A stretch of 64,000 nucleotides of DNA, from positions 1 to 64,000 of the forward strand of contig CAMCOD010000004.1 of the NCBI GenBank assembly GCA_945876435.1, in the 5' to 3' direction. The stretch comes from an uncultured Clostridia bacterium (GTDB lineage: Bacteria > Bacillota > Clostridia > Oscillospirales > Ruminococcaceae). Made by a program: the position numbers and the translations under genes. Positions within the stretch are counted from its first letter, which is position 1. The number at the start of each line of letters is the position of its first letter. This document shows positions 16,436 through 25,712 of the stretch, one piece after another. Below the pieces are notes generated by a model. It saw nothing but the letters and a program-made list of their open reading frames with translations, did not search any database and had not been told where the DNA came from.

Positions 16436-16514
16436 CTCCTTTATCTGAGGAAAATATCCAAACGCACAGCAACAGAAGCCGAGAACGCCCGACTTCTGTG
16501 CAATAAAGTGTTTT

Positions 16515-16874
16515 TTACTGTTTCATGTCGTCAACAAAGACATTGACTTTCGCTACCTGGAAGCCGGTAGCTTCCTCCACCGTGTAGCGGACTTTATTTA
16601 CAATGCTTTTTACAATGGCGGAGATGTTTACGCCGTAGGTCACGGCAATGTGCAGGTCAATCACCAGGCCATTGGCGCCGTAGCGGACTTTCACACCCTT
16701 GTCCTGGGTATCTTCTTTTCTTAAAAGGTAACGCAGACCCTGGGAAGCGGTGCTTTCAATCATGCCTGCAACACCGAAGCATTCCGAAGCGGCATGGCCC
16801 ACCAGATTTGCAAAGTAATCCTGAGAGATTTCTACCGCGCCAAGAGGAGTTTCCATTTTGATCATGTTACACAT
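16515..16874 (-). CDS. Asp23/Gls24 family protein (YloU-like)
   Basis: 119 aa; GAVEISQDYFANLVGHAASECFGVAGM, next to the FakA-like gene as in many Firmicutes. Confidence 0.85.
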   Translation of the reverse strand: MCNMIKMETPLGAVEISQDYFANLVGHAASECFGVAGMIESTASQGLRYLLRKEDTQDKGVKVRYGANGLVIDLHIAVTYGVNISAIVKSIVNKVRYTVEEATGFQVAKVNVFVDDMKQ

Positions 16875-17173
16875 TCCTTTCCTGTGCTGGGCACATCAAC
16901 AATTATAGCGGATATTCCGCGAAAAAAACAGAGTTTTTCCTTTGTTCTGCTTGAATTTGGTCTGAACCAACAAATCCAAAGAGCAAAACAGCTCTGAAAT
17001 CATAAAACTTAACAACTGTTACACTTTTTTGCCTCTTCCGACAGCCTCCTGAGACAAATGTACCGCCCTGAAAAGGCCGACCTCAGCAGGAGCAAACCCC
17101 TGCGCCTTTGTGCTTTCCACATTGTTATTATAACATAAATTGGCTGAGAATAAATCCTTCCAGCAAGAAAAGT

Positions 17174-18688
17174 TTATTTCACCGAAGAAATGCCGCTGAA
17201 CGCCTGCCCCGGGCTTGGAGAAAAACGTACTTGAACGCCGGAACCATAGACGATCAGTCCCTGGCAGTACAGCAATGGGATCGCCGGCATATTTTGCTGA
17301 TAGACCGACAGGAACAGCTCCGCGGAAGCGCTTCCCTGCTGAAAGGCCTCATAAACCGTGCTGACGCTGTTGTCGCTGATGCCAAAGCCATAATCCGCGC
17401 CCCGGTAAAGGAGCTTACGAATATCCATGGATTCGTCAATCGCCAGCTCCCCTAAATACAGGTCGTATTCTCCCTTTTCCAGAGCAGTCATATACTCCTG
17501 ATAGGGCAGACCGCTAAGACGGATCTCCAGCCCAATCCCCGCAAGCTGCTGCCGGAGTAACTCTGCTGTTTGGGGGCGATAGGGATTCTCGCTGTTATAA
17601 AGCAGGATGAAATCGGATTGTTCCTCCGTGGCATAAAAACCCTGAGCGTTTTTCACCAGACCGGCAGCCTCCAGCAGCTTGTGGATTTCATCCGCAGACA
17701 TTTCCTCGTCTTGATGCCCTGCTATCTGGTAATAGGCCGGATGGAAGGGAGTTGTTGTGGCAGCGGCTTTGGAAGCATAGACCCGATCCACCAAAACCTG
17801 CCGGTTAATGGCGCAGCTGATGGCCCGCCGCACCTCTGCCTGCTGGGTCATACCACGGTTTCCGTTAACCCCCAAAAAGAGCAAATGGCCGATTTCCACG
17901 GTCTGGCTGTCCTCCGACAGATTCATAGCCTCTCCGTCGCTTAAATCGTCAAACAAGCAGTTGATTTTCCCAATGCGCAGACTGTCTTTCAGGGTATCCT
18001 GATTGGGCAGTTTATTCAGCACAATGCTCTCCAGACCGGCATTTTCTCCATTGTTTTCTCCATTGTAATGAGGATTTTGCACCAGTTCCATATTTCCGCT
18101 TTCTTCTGAGAGGCAGTATGGACCGCTGCCGAGGAAAAGTTCACCGCTTTGCTTGGTAATGGGAAAGGTCAGCAGATTGACAAAATCCTGCCTCTGCTGG
18201 GTGACGGTGATCCGGAGCTGATCACCGGAAAGTACAGTACAGTCCTCAAGGATGGACAGCCTTTCTTTCCAGAGGGAGCCCTCCTCCATGGCGGTCGCCA
18301 GAGATGCTGCCACATCGCTGGCTCGAAGGCTGCTGCCGTCGGAAAACGACGCTTCTTTCAACGTAATCGTATAGCTCAGGCCATCCTGTTGAATGGATTC
18401 CGCCAGTTCTCCCTTCCAATGATAGCTGTGGTCTACGGAAACAAGGCTTTCGTAAAGCAATGGGGTCAGGCTGCTGTCTACACCCTTTCTTTTTGCGGGA
18501 TGGGTTTTGACAAAATCCCTTCCGCAGGCCAGGATCAGAGGGCTTTCCTCCTGTTTTTCCTCCGGGGCTGAAACAACCGCAGCCGGGATCTCTGTTTCTG
18601 CTGGTGTATTTTCCGCTTCTGTTTCCCCTGCACAAGCGGATAACAGCAAAACCGCCGTCATAGCAGCAGTCAGCAATCGCAGATTCAT
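17174..18688 (-). CDS. ABC transporter substrate-binding lipoprotein (family 5, peptide/nickel type)
   Basis: Lipobox MNLRLLTAAMTAVLLLSACAG; LTPLLYESLVSVDHSYHWKGELAESIQQDGLSYTITLKEASFSDGSSLRASDV. Confidence 0.8.
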   Translation of the reverse strand: MNLRLLTAAMTAVLLLSACAGETEAENTPAETEIPAAVVSAPEEKQEESPLILACGRDFVKTHPAKRKGVDSSLTPLLYESLVSVDHSYHWKGELAESIQQDGLSYTITLKEASFSDGSSLRASDVAASLATAMEEGSLWKERLSILEDCTVLSGDQLRITVTQQRQDFVNLLTFPITKQSGELFLGSGPYCLSEESGNMELVQNPHYNGENNGENAGLESIVLNKLPNQDTLKDSLRIGKINCLFDDLSDGEAMNLSEDSQTVEIGHLLFLGVNGNRGMTQQAEVRRAISCAINRQVLVDRVYASKAAATTTPFHPAYYQIAGHQDEEMSADEIHKLLEAAGLVKNAQGFYATEEQSDFILLYNSENPYRPQTAELLRQQLAGIGLEIRLSGLPYQEYMTALEKGEYDLYLGELAIDESMDIRKLLYRGADYGFGISDNSVSTVYEAFQQGSASAELFLSVYQQNMPAIPLLYCQGLIVYGSGVQVRFSPSPGQAFSGISSVK

Positions 18689-18786
18689 CGGTCATTCCCC
18701 CCTCGCATACTGTTTTCCACAAGGATACCATAAAACTGTGAACTTTTCTGCCCTTTCGGCGCAGGATTTTAAATTTTTTTACAACT

Positions 18787-18824
18787 AAAAAAATCCGCCC
18801 AGCGGTTTGCGGAGCGGATTTGGA
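18787..18824 (-). terminator. Terminator after the RibU-like gene
   Basis: aaatccgcccagcggtttgcggagcggattt with poly-T on the minus strand. Confidence 0.75.
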
Positions 18825-18828
18825 AAAA

Positions 18829-19434
18829 TTATGGTCGAATATAGCTTTTCAAGAAGCCTTCCAGCTTGCGATACAGCAGGAAAGTAAACACTGCCAGCAG
18901 CAGGCCCTTGATCAGATTAAAAGGGATCGCGCCGAACAGAATATAGGCGTTAAGACCATCAATCGCCGGGTTCACCTCGGCGCAAGCCGCAAAAATCGCT
19001 TCCAGCGGCATGATCTTAGAGAAGAACGGAATCAGCAGAAAACGGTTTGCCAACGCGCCGACCACTGCGCAGACCGCGGTACCGGCAATGGTAGCCAGTG
19101 CCACACCCTTCGCGTCCGATCGTTTGTGATAAATCAGGCCCACCACGATGGAAAAAGTGGCCATCACCAAAAAGTCTGCCAATTCTCCAACACCGCCTGT
19201 GGTAGTGGACAGTACATGGATCAAATCCTTCACCAAGGTCACGCAGATCGCCGCGGAAGGCCCAAACAGGATGGAGGACAGCAGGATAGGTACGCCACTG
19301 GGGTCAAATTTCAGGAAAGGCGGCATGAAAGGCAGAGGCAGTTCAAAAAACATAAGGACGGTGGAAATTGCCGCGAAGATGCCAATAAGGGTGATTTTTC
19401 TGGTTTTGCTGGATGCTTTTGTGTTTGTTGCCAT
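18829..19434 (-). CDS. ribU: ECF transporter S component, riboflavin (RibU-like)
   Basis: ITLIGIFAAISTVLMFFELPLPFMPPFLKFDPSGVPILLSSILFGP; preceded by an FMN riboswitch. Confidence 0.9.
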   Translation of the reverse strand: MATNTKASSKTRKITLIGIFAAISTVLMFFELPLPFMPPFLKFDPSGVPILLSSILFGPSAAICVTLVKDLIHVLSTTTGGVGELADFLVMATFSIVVGLIYHKRSDAKGVALATIAGTAVCAVVGALANRFLLIPFFSKIMPLEAIFAACAEVNPAIDGLNAYILFGAIPFNLIKGLLLAVFTFLLYRKLEGFLKSYIRP

Positions 19435-19479
19435 AGGGAATAACCTCCGTTTCTTTTTTCGAAGGTCTGTCAGGAGATA

Positions 19480-19512
19480 AAAAAGGCCCCGAAGCGAAGG
19501 CTTCGGGGCAAA
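19480..19512 (-). terminator. Expression-platform terminator of the FMN riboswitch
   Basis: aaaaaaggccccgaagcgaaggcttcggggcaaaa between the aptamer and the RibU-like gene. Confidence 0.85.
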
Positions 19513-19530
19513 AGGAACGTCAAAAACGCG

Positions 19531-19652
19531 CCGTTTCTTTCATCCGGACTATACCGTTGGTATGGGAATCACACCCATTCCTGCTGGAAAACCAGCTCGC
19601 GGACTATACCGCCAGTGAGGAGTTTCACCTCGCCCTGAAACAGACTTTTCCG
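19531..19652 (-). ncRNA. FMN riboswitch (RFN element)
   Basis: Minus strand: CAGGGCGAGGTGAAACTCCTCACTGGCGGTATAGTCCGCGAGC...ACCAACGGTATAGTCCGGATGAAAGAAACGG. Confidence 0.95.
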
Positions 19653-19869
19653 CCGGACTGAACCGGCATTTTCTTTTTATCAGTGCCATTATAAGCATTT
19701 TTTTCTTCTCTGTCAATAGCATTTCTGTGAATTTTATCTGGAAATCTTTGTTCAATTCACTAAAAGTTTGTTTGATTTTTGGCAATCCTGCCTTTCTCCA
19801 CCGGACTATGTTATACTTATCTATAGAAAATAATGTGATGTTGCCCTTTGAGGGAGAAAGAGGTTCAGT

Positions 19870-21864
19870 ATGAGAGAAGACTTAACGGAAATCCATGAAA
19901 ATCGAAAATATCTGCGCATGCTTTCTCAAAAATATCCATCCATCCTTGACGTCACAGCCCGGATCGTGGATCTTGCTTCTCACGATGTCCTGCCAAAAGG
20001 TACCGAGCATTTTATGAGCGATATTCACGGCGAAGCCGATGCTTTCATCCACATTCTCAATAATGCCTCCGGCGTTATCCGGGAGAAGGTGGATCAGCGC
20101 TTCGGTCATATTCTGTCTCAGGAGGAGCGGGATAACTTCGCTACCCTGGTCTACTATCCCCGCCAGAAGCTGACTTTGATCAAACGCTGCACCCGAAATA
20201 TGGATGACTGGTACCGGATCACCATCCAGCGTCTGGTGGAGCTGACCCGCGTTGTATCCTCCAAATATTCCCGTAAAATCGTCCGGGAGCGTACACCGGA
20301 GGGCTTTGAGTATATCATCGACGAGCTGATCCATACCAATTATGATGACGCCAACAAGGAAAAATACTACGATACCATAATTCATACCATGATCGAGCTG
20401 GAAATGGCGGACGATCTGATCACCGCTCTTTCCTCCCTGATCAAGGCTCTCGCCGTTGACCGCCTCCATATTCTTGGCGACGTGTTTGACCGCGGCCCGC
20501 GCCCGGACATTATCATGGATCACCTGATCGAACACCATAGCGTGGATTTCCAGTGGGGCAACCATGATATCCTCTGGATGGGTGCCGCCTGCGGCAGCCG
20601 GGCCTGCATTGCCAACGTGCTGAACATTGCCCTTCAGTACAACAACACGGATCTGATCGAGAATGTTTATGGTATCAGCCTGCGGGAGCTGACCATCTTT
20701 GCCCAGGAAACCTATGGGGACTGCCCGGTATTTACACCGAAGGTGGTCAATACCGAAACCCAGGGCGCGAAAGAGATCCAACTCCTGGCAAAAATGAAAA
20801 AAGCCATTGATGTGATCATGCTGAAGCTGGAAGGCCGCATCATCAAACGCCGTCCGGAGTTTCACATGGAGGACCGTCTGCTTCTGGATAAAATCGACTA
20901 CGAGAACAAGTGCATCACCATCCGCGGCGTTACCTACCCTCTCCGGGACTGTGACTTCCCAACCGTCGATCCGGCCAATCCTTATGAATTGACCAATGAC
21001 GAGCGGCGTGTAATGCGGAATCTGAAAGCTGCCTTCAAAGAGAGCGAAAAACTTCGCCGCCACATGAATTTCCTCTACACCAAAGGCGGCATGTACACCC
21101 GCTATAACTCAAACCTGCTGTTCCATAGCTGCATCCCGATGAATGAGGACGGCAGCTTTGCCGAAGTGGAGGTGGACGGTCAGAAATATTCCGGTCGTGA
21201 TCTGATGCATTTCAGCGAGGCCACCGCCCGCCAGGCTTATATGTCTCCCAAGGAAACCGAAGAGCGTTCCTTCGCAAAAGACTTTATGTGGTACCTTTGG
21301 TGCGGGCCAAATTCCCCTCTCTTCGGCCGCGCCCGCATGACCACCTTCGAGCGTCTGCTCATTGAGGATAAAGAAAGCTGGAAGGAGCCCAAAAACCCCT
21401 ACTATGAGCTGGCCAATCAGGAGGAAGTGTGCATCCGCATCCTCAACGAATTCGGCCTGAATTCCCCCCATTCCCACATCATCAACGGCCATGTACCGGT
21501 TAAAGCCAAAAAGGGCGAAAGCCCCATCAAAGGCAACGGTCGTCTGCTGCTCATCGATGGCGGCTTCTCCCGCGCTTACCACAACACCACCGGCATTGCC
21601 GGCTACACCCTGATCTACAACTCCCATGGTATGCGTATTGTTGCTCATGAGCCCTTTACCTCTACCGAGGACGCTGTTGAAAACAATGTGGATATTCATT
21701 CCACCAGCAACCTCTTTGAATTTTTGGATAAACGCCTGCTTGTAGGCGATACCGACGGCGGCGAGGTCAATAAAGAGAAGATCGAAGACCTGAAAATGCT
21801 GCTGAAAGCCTACCGTTTGGGTGTTGTGAAGCCGGAACATATCCGCCTGACCCCACGTCCATAA
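19870..21864 (+). CDS. fbp: Fructose-1,6-bisphosphatase class III
   Basis: 664 aa; FMSDIHGEADAFIHILNNASGVIREKV, HILGDVFDRGPRPDIIMDHLI, WGNHDILWMGAACGS. Confidence 0.95.
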   Translation: MREDLTEIHENRKYLRMLSQKYPSILDVTARIVDLASHDVLPKGTEHFMSDIHGEADAFIHILNNASGVIREKVDQRFGHILSQEERDNFATLVYYPRQKLTLIKRCTRNMDDWYRITIQRLVELTRVVSSKYSRKIVRERTPEGFEYIIDELIHTNYDDANKEKYYDTIIHTMIELEMADDLITALSSLIKALAVDRLHILGDVFDRGPRPDIIMDHLIEHHSVDFQWGNHDILWMGAACGSRACIANVLNIALQYNNTDLIENVYGISLRELTIFAQETYGDCPVFTPKVVNTETQGAKEIQLLAKMKKAIDVIMLKLEGRIIKRRPEFHMEDRLLLDKIDYENKCITIRGVTYPLRDCDFPTVDPANPYELTNDERRVMRNLKAAFKESEKLRRHMNFLYTKGGMYTRYNSNLLFHSCIPMNEDGSFAEVEVDGQKYSGRDLMHFSEATARQAYMSPKETEERSFAKDFMWYLWCGPNSPLFGRARMTTFERLLIEDKESWKEPKNPYYELANQEEVCIRILNEFGLNSPHSHIINGHVPVKAKKGESPIKGNGRLLLIDGGFSRAYHNTTGIAGYTLIYNSHGMRIVAHEPFTSTEDAVENNVDIHSTSNLFEFLDKRLLVGDTDGGEVNKEKIEDLKMLLKAYRLGVVKPEHIRLTPRP

Positions 21865-21887
21865 GATTTTCCCTGTATTTTTGCAAA

Positions 21888-21920
21888 ACAACAGCCCTGC
21901 CAATGGCAGGGCTGTTGTTA
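21888..21920. terminator. Bidirectional terminator between convergent genes
   Basis: acaacagccctgccaatggcagggctgttgtt. Confidence 0.85.
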
Positions 21921-21938
21921 TTTTTCATTGCGAAACTC

Positions 21939-22904
21939 TTACGCGGCACTAAGTGCGGCGACTTCCTCCGCAGTAACCGTGTTTTCCTCGGTAAATTCGG
22001 GTACTGTCACCGTAACATTACCATTGATGTTGTCGATCACGCTGTCAATATTCATGCTCATTTTAATATTCTTCAGCATTTCAGCGGTCGCCGCGTCAAC
22101 TTCCTGCCCCAAAGCAGTCAGTAAGCCGCTCATATCCATGGTAATAACCATATCCACATTCTGCTTGGTCACAAAGCCGTTTTTATTCATGGTCAGATCC
22201 ATGTGGATGGAGTCCACGCCAATGTTGGAGAAAATAGAGCGATAAGCCTCCATCATTTGATCCACCAGCGGCTGGATCTGATCCTCTGGAAGGCCCAAAC
22301 CGCTGAACTGACTCTTGAGCTGGCTTTCCATGCTGCCCAGCATGGTTTCTTCCAGAATGGCGGAAATTTCTCCGGCCAAGGAATCCAGGCTTTCCTGACA
22401 GAAATCGAAGGCCACATTCACATCCTTGTTGTCCAGTCGCTGGAAGGTCAGGTTTTCCGCTTTATCAATGGCATCCATGTAGGACTGGGCCATCGGGCCG
22501 TAGCTCAGATCCATCAGGCCCTGATAGGTCATCCCCGTGCTTTCCTCATAACTTTGTTTGATGAACTTATCCGTGCCGGGCACTGAGGTATACAGATACT
22601 CTCCCTTCTCGTACATTTCCACGTTCTGCTCCTGCCCCATAACCGTCATATTCATCTTGCGGGAGGCCGTCTGGCCTTTGTCGGCAACCGCGCTGTCCAT
22701 ATCCATCACGATTCCGATGGACATACCGCCGAAATCCATTTCCATATCCATATGGGCAGTCATCGTATATTTTTCCATCTCCCTGCTTTTGTCAAAGGAG
22801 TCCTTGTACATCTGCACCGCGTCTTTTTCTGTCAGCTGACAGCCTGTCAGCAGAAGAGATGCCGCCAATAGAATCGCTGTAAAGCCTGCTCTTATTCGTT
22901 TCAT
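21939..22904 (-). CDS. Secreted lipoprotein (DUF6612-like), unknown function
   Basis: Start placed at MKRIRAGFTAILLAASLLLTGCQ (lipobox); repeated amphipathic strands. Confidence 0.6.
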   Translation of the reverse strand: MKRIRAGFTAILLAASLLLTGCQLTEKDAVQMYKDSFDKSREMEKYTMTAHMDMEMDFGGMSIGIVMDMDSAVADKGQTASRKMNMTVMGQEQNVEMYEKGEYLYTSVPGTDKFIKQSYEESTGMTYQGLMDLSYGPMAQSYMDAIDKAENLTFQRLDNKDVNVAFDFCQESLDSLAGEISAILEETMLGSMESQLKSQFSGLGLPEDQIQPLVDQMMEAYRSIFSNIGVDSIHMDLTMNKNGFVTKQNVDMVITMDMSGLLTALGQEVDAATAEMLKNIKMSMNIDSVIDNINGNVTVTVPEFTEENTVTAEEVAALSAA

Positions 22905-22995
22905 TGGTTTGCTTGCTCTCTTTCCGGCTTTCGCCATTATTTTTTTCAGTATAACACAGATCCTTTTTCCCGTAAATGGGAAAAACTGTCCATGA

Positions 22996-23029
22996 AAAAA
23001 GGCTTCGGTGCCTCCGAAGCCTTTTAAAA
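22996..23029 (-). terminator. Terminator after metK
   Basis: aaaaaaggcttcggtgcctccgaagccttttaaaa. Confidence 0.85.
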
Positions 23030-23040
23030 GATTCTGTTTA

Positions 23041-24228
23041 TTACGCCAGCTTGCTTACTGCCGCTTTCAGATCCTCTACACGGTCTGTTTTCTCCCAGTT
23101 TACACCCAGATCCTCACGGCCCATATGTCCATAAGCCGCCAACTGACGGTAAATCGGTCTTCTCAGATCCAGTGTTTTGATAATAGCGGTTGGACGCAGG
23201 TCAAATACGGCTTCCACCGCTTTTTCCAGCACAGCGTCATCAACCACACCGGTACCAAAGGTGTTTACGTTGATGGAAACCGGATGGGCAACACCAATGG
23301 CATAAGCCAGCTGTACCTCACAGCGCTTTGCCAGCTTGGCGGCAACCAGATTTTTTGCCACATAGCGGGCAGCATAAGCAGCAGAACGGTCCACCTTGGT
23401 CGGGTCTTTGCCGGAGAAAGCACCGCCGCCATGACGGCCCCAGCCGCCATAGGTGTCCACAATGATCTTACGGCCGGTCAGACCGCTGTCACCCTGAGGA
23501 CCGCCGATTACAAAGCGGCCGGTAGGATTGATATAGATCTTTGTATTTTCATCCATCAGCTCTGCCGGAACCACAGCTTTGATCACATGGGCTTCGATAT
23601 CCCTGCGAATCTGCTCCAGGCTGACCTCCGGGGAATGCTGATTGGAGATAACAATGGTATCCACACGAACGGGAGTATCGTTGTCATACTCAATGGTTAC
23701 CTGGGTCTTTCCATCCGGACGCAGGTAAGGGAGCGTACCCTCTTTGCGGACAGCCGCCAACCGTTTTGCCAGCTTATGAGCCAAAGAAATCGGCATCGGC
23801 ATCAGCTCCGGAGTATCGTCGCTGGCAAAACCGAACATCATGCCCTGGTCGCCGGCGCCGTTGTTTTCTTCGTCGGCACCATTTTCCTTGCTTTCCATGG
23901 CCTTGTCAACACCCAAAGCAATGTCGGCGGACTGTTCGTCAATGGTGCTCAGCACACTGCAGGTATCGCAGTCAAAGCCGTATTTTGCCCGGTCATAGCC
24001 GATCTCCCGGATCACTTCCCGGGCCAGCTTTGGAATGTCCACATAACAATTGGTGCTGATTTCGCCCATTACCAGCACCATGCCGGTGGTAACGGCGGTT
24101 TCACAGGCCACGCGGCCCATTGGGTCTTTTTCCAGAATGGCATCCAATACCGCGTCGGAAATCTGGTCGCAGATTTTATCCGGATGACCTTCGGTTACGG
24201 ATTCAGAGGTAAACAAAAAACGAGACAT
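23041..24228 (-). CDS. metK: S-adenosylmethionine synthetase
   Basis: [60 protein letters not shown]. Confidence 0.98.
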   Translation of the reverse strand: MSRFLFTSESVTEGHPDKICDQISDAVLDAILEKDPMGRVACETAVTTGMVLVMGEISTNCYVDIPKLAREVIREIGYDRAKYGFDCDTCSVLSTIDEQSADIALGVDKAMESKENGADEENNGAGDQGMMFGFASDDTPELMPMPISLAHKLAKRLAAVRKEGTLPYLRPDGKTQVTIEYDNDTPVRVDTIVISNQHSPEVSLEQIRRDIEAHVIKAVVPAELMDENTKIYINPTGRFVIGGPQGDSGLTGRKIIVDTYGGWGRHGGGAFSGKDPTKVDRSAAYAARYVAKNLVAAKLAKRCEVQLAYAIGVAHPVSINVNTFGTGVVDDAVLEKAVEAVFDLRPTAIIKTLDLRRPIYRQLAAYGHMGREDLGVNWEKTDRVEDLKAAVSKLA

Positions 24229-24310
24229 GCTTCATTTCCTTTCTTTTCAACAACTGCTTCTATTTTTCTTTCCATCTGCACCCATTGAACTCCTTCGAGA
24301 AAGAACATGA

Positions 24311-24336
24311 AAAAAGCCCGGTCAAGCGACCGAGCC
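24311..24336 (-). terminator. Terminator of the SAM-I riboswitch
   Basis: aaaaaagcccggtcaagcgaccgagcc between the aptamer and metK. Confidence 0.8.
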
Positions 24337-24344
24337 ATATAGGA

Positions 24345-24440
24345 TCCTCATCTCTCGGTTGCACCGCAGGATTTGGCACCTTGCATTACGCAGGTTGCCG
24401 GACTTCACAGGGCCTGTCCCCTCCATCACTCTTGATAAGG
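24345..24440 (-). ncRNA. SAM-I (S-box) riboswitch upstream of metK
   Basis: Minus strand: CTTATCAAGAGTGATGGAGGGGACAGGCCCTGTGAAGTCCGGCAACCTGCGTAATGCAAGGTGCCAAATCCTGCGG...CCGAGAGATGAGG. Confidence 0.95.
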
Positions 24441-24540
24441 TGGTATTCAATTTGTGCAACAGCTATTTTACTGTCTTTCTGTACAAATGTCAATATATTC
24501 TCCCGATTTTCGTCAGGATAGCCAAGTTTTATACAAACAA

Positions 24541-24566
24541 AAAGCTCTGCGTTAGCAGAGCTTCTT
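24541..24566 (-). terminator. Terminator after the VOC-family gene
   Basis: aagctctgcgttagcagagctt. Confidence 0.75.
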
Positions 24567-24584
24567 ATTTTGATTTTATTATAT

Positions 24585-24962
24585 TTATCGTTCAGGAAGA
24601 ATTTCCAACCAGTAACCGTCTGGGTCACTGATAAAATAAATGCCCATGGATTTGTTTTCGTAACAAATACAGCCCATTTCTTTATGATGTTCATGTGCTG
24701 CTTCAAAATCACTGGTGGTGAAAGCGATGTGGACTTCGTTATCACCCAAATCATAAGCATCTTTGCGGTCTTTTAACCAGGTCAGTTCCAACTGATGTTT
24801 GGTAGAACCATCGGACAGGTAGACCAGAATGAAGCTATCGTCTTTCGCAACAACCCGTTTCTGTTCTGTCAGCCCGAGGGCTTCTTTATAGAATGCAAGG
24901 CTTGCATCCAGATTCAGAACATTGATGTTGTTGTGCGCAAATTTAAAGTTCATTGGTCTCAC
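24585..24962 (-). CDS. VOC-family (glyoxalase I-like) protein
   Basis: FKFAHNNINVLNLDASLAFYKEALGL...YFISDPDGYWLEILPER. Confidence 0.88.
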   Translation of the reverse strand: MRPMNFKFAHNNINVLNLDASLAFYKEALGLTEQKRVVAKDDSFILVYLSDGSTKHQLELTWLKDRKDAYDLGDNEVHIAFTTSDFEAAHEHHKEMGCICYENKSMGIYFISDPDGYWLEILPER

Positions 24963-25077
24963 CTCCTGTGGTTCTTTCCTTACCTTTGATTACATTATAG
25001 CGTAACTTTTCCAAAAATTCATCCTTTTTTAGTGGCATTTCCATTACAAAACCGTTACTTTCACAGGCTAAAAAATG

Positions 25078-25413
25078 TCAGCTGCTGTAATCCTCTATGC
25101 GCAGCAGCAGTTCCTCGTAATCCTTCACAGGAACTCCCGCAGTCAACTGCTGCCGGTCATATTCCGGAAGAGTATTGATGTAAACATCAAAAACCTTCCG
25201 CGGCCGCTCCTCCCCATAGGAGAAAACCGCCAGCTTTCCCTGGTAATCCCGCAGCTCATAGGCATAGTCCTCCTGCTCTCTGGGCTGATTTTCCGAAGGC
25301 TGGGATACTTTTTCCTCCTGCGGCAGCCAGGTTCCCGGCACAGTCAGGAAGAAGGTAATAACAATGATCACTGCCCCAATCGCAAAACAAGTCATAAGAA
25401 AATTAACACGCAT
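25078..25413 (-). CDS. Membrane-anchored protein with BofC C-terminal-like domain
   Basis: N-terminal TM; YELRDYQGKLAVFSYGEERPRKVFDVYINTLPEYDRQQLTAGVPVKDYEELLLRIEDYSS. Confidence 0.6.
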   Translation of the reverse strand: MRVNFLMTCFAIGAVIIVITFFLTVPGTWLPQEEKVSQPSENQPREQEDYAYELRDYQGKLAVFSYGEERPRKVFDVYINTLPEYDRQQLTAGVPVKDYEELLLRIEDYSS

Positions 25414-25712
25414 ACGTTCACCCGGCTTTCAAAAATAATGTCAAAACCTTCTTTCCTATTATATCCTGCACGAAAAAGATGGTGCTATTCCGTAAATTTC
25501 AAATAAATTTAAGATTTTTTCATAACAATATGATATAATCCCAAGTGAGAATTGTTCTTTTGTGCCGGAAGCCTTTCGCCTGTGAGCATTTGTGCGCATT
25601 TTTTCGGCAAAAATCCTTTATTATTGAAAATGTTTATGGTAGAATGAAAGGTACTGCAAGATTCAACTGCATATAAGACAGCGAACAGCTATAATAAAAG
25701 GAGGATGATTGG

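Noticed and set aside
19549-19785. 78-aa minus ORF
   Set aside because: Overlaps the FMN riboswitch; its C-terminal residues are translated aptamer sequence.
24386-24760. 124-aa minus ORF
   Set aside because: Overlaps the SAM-I riboswitch and the VOC-family CDS in another frame.
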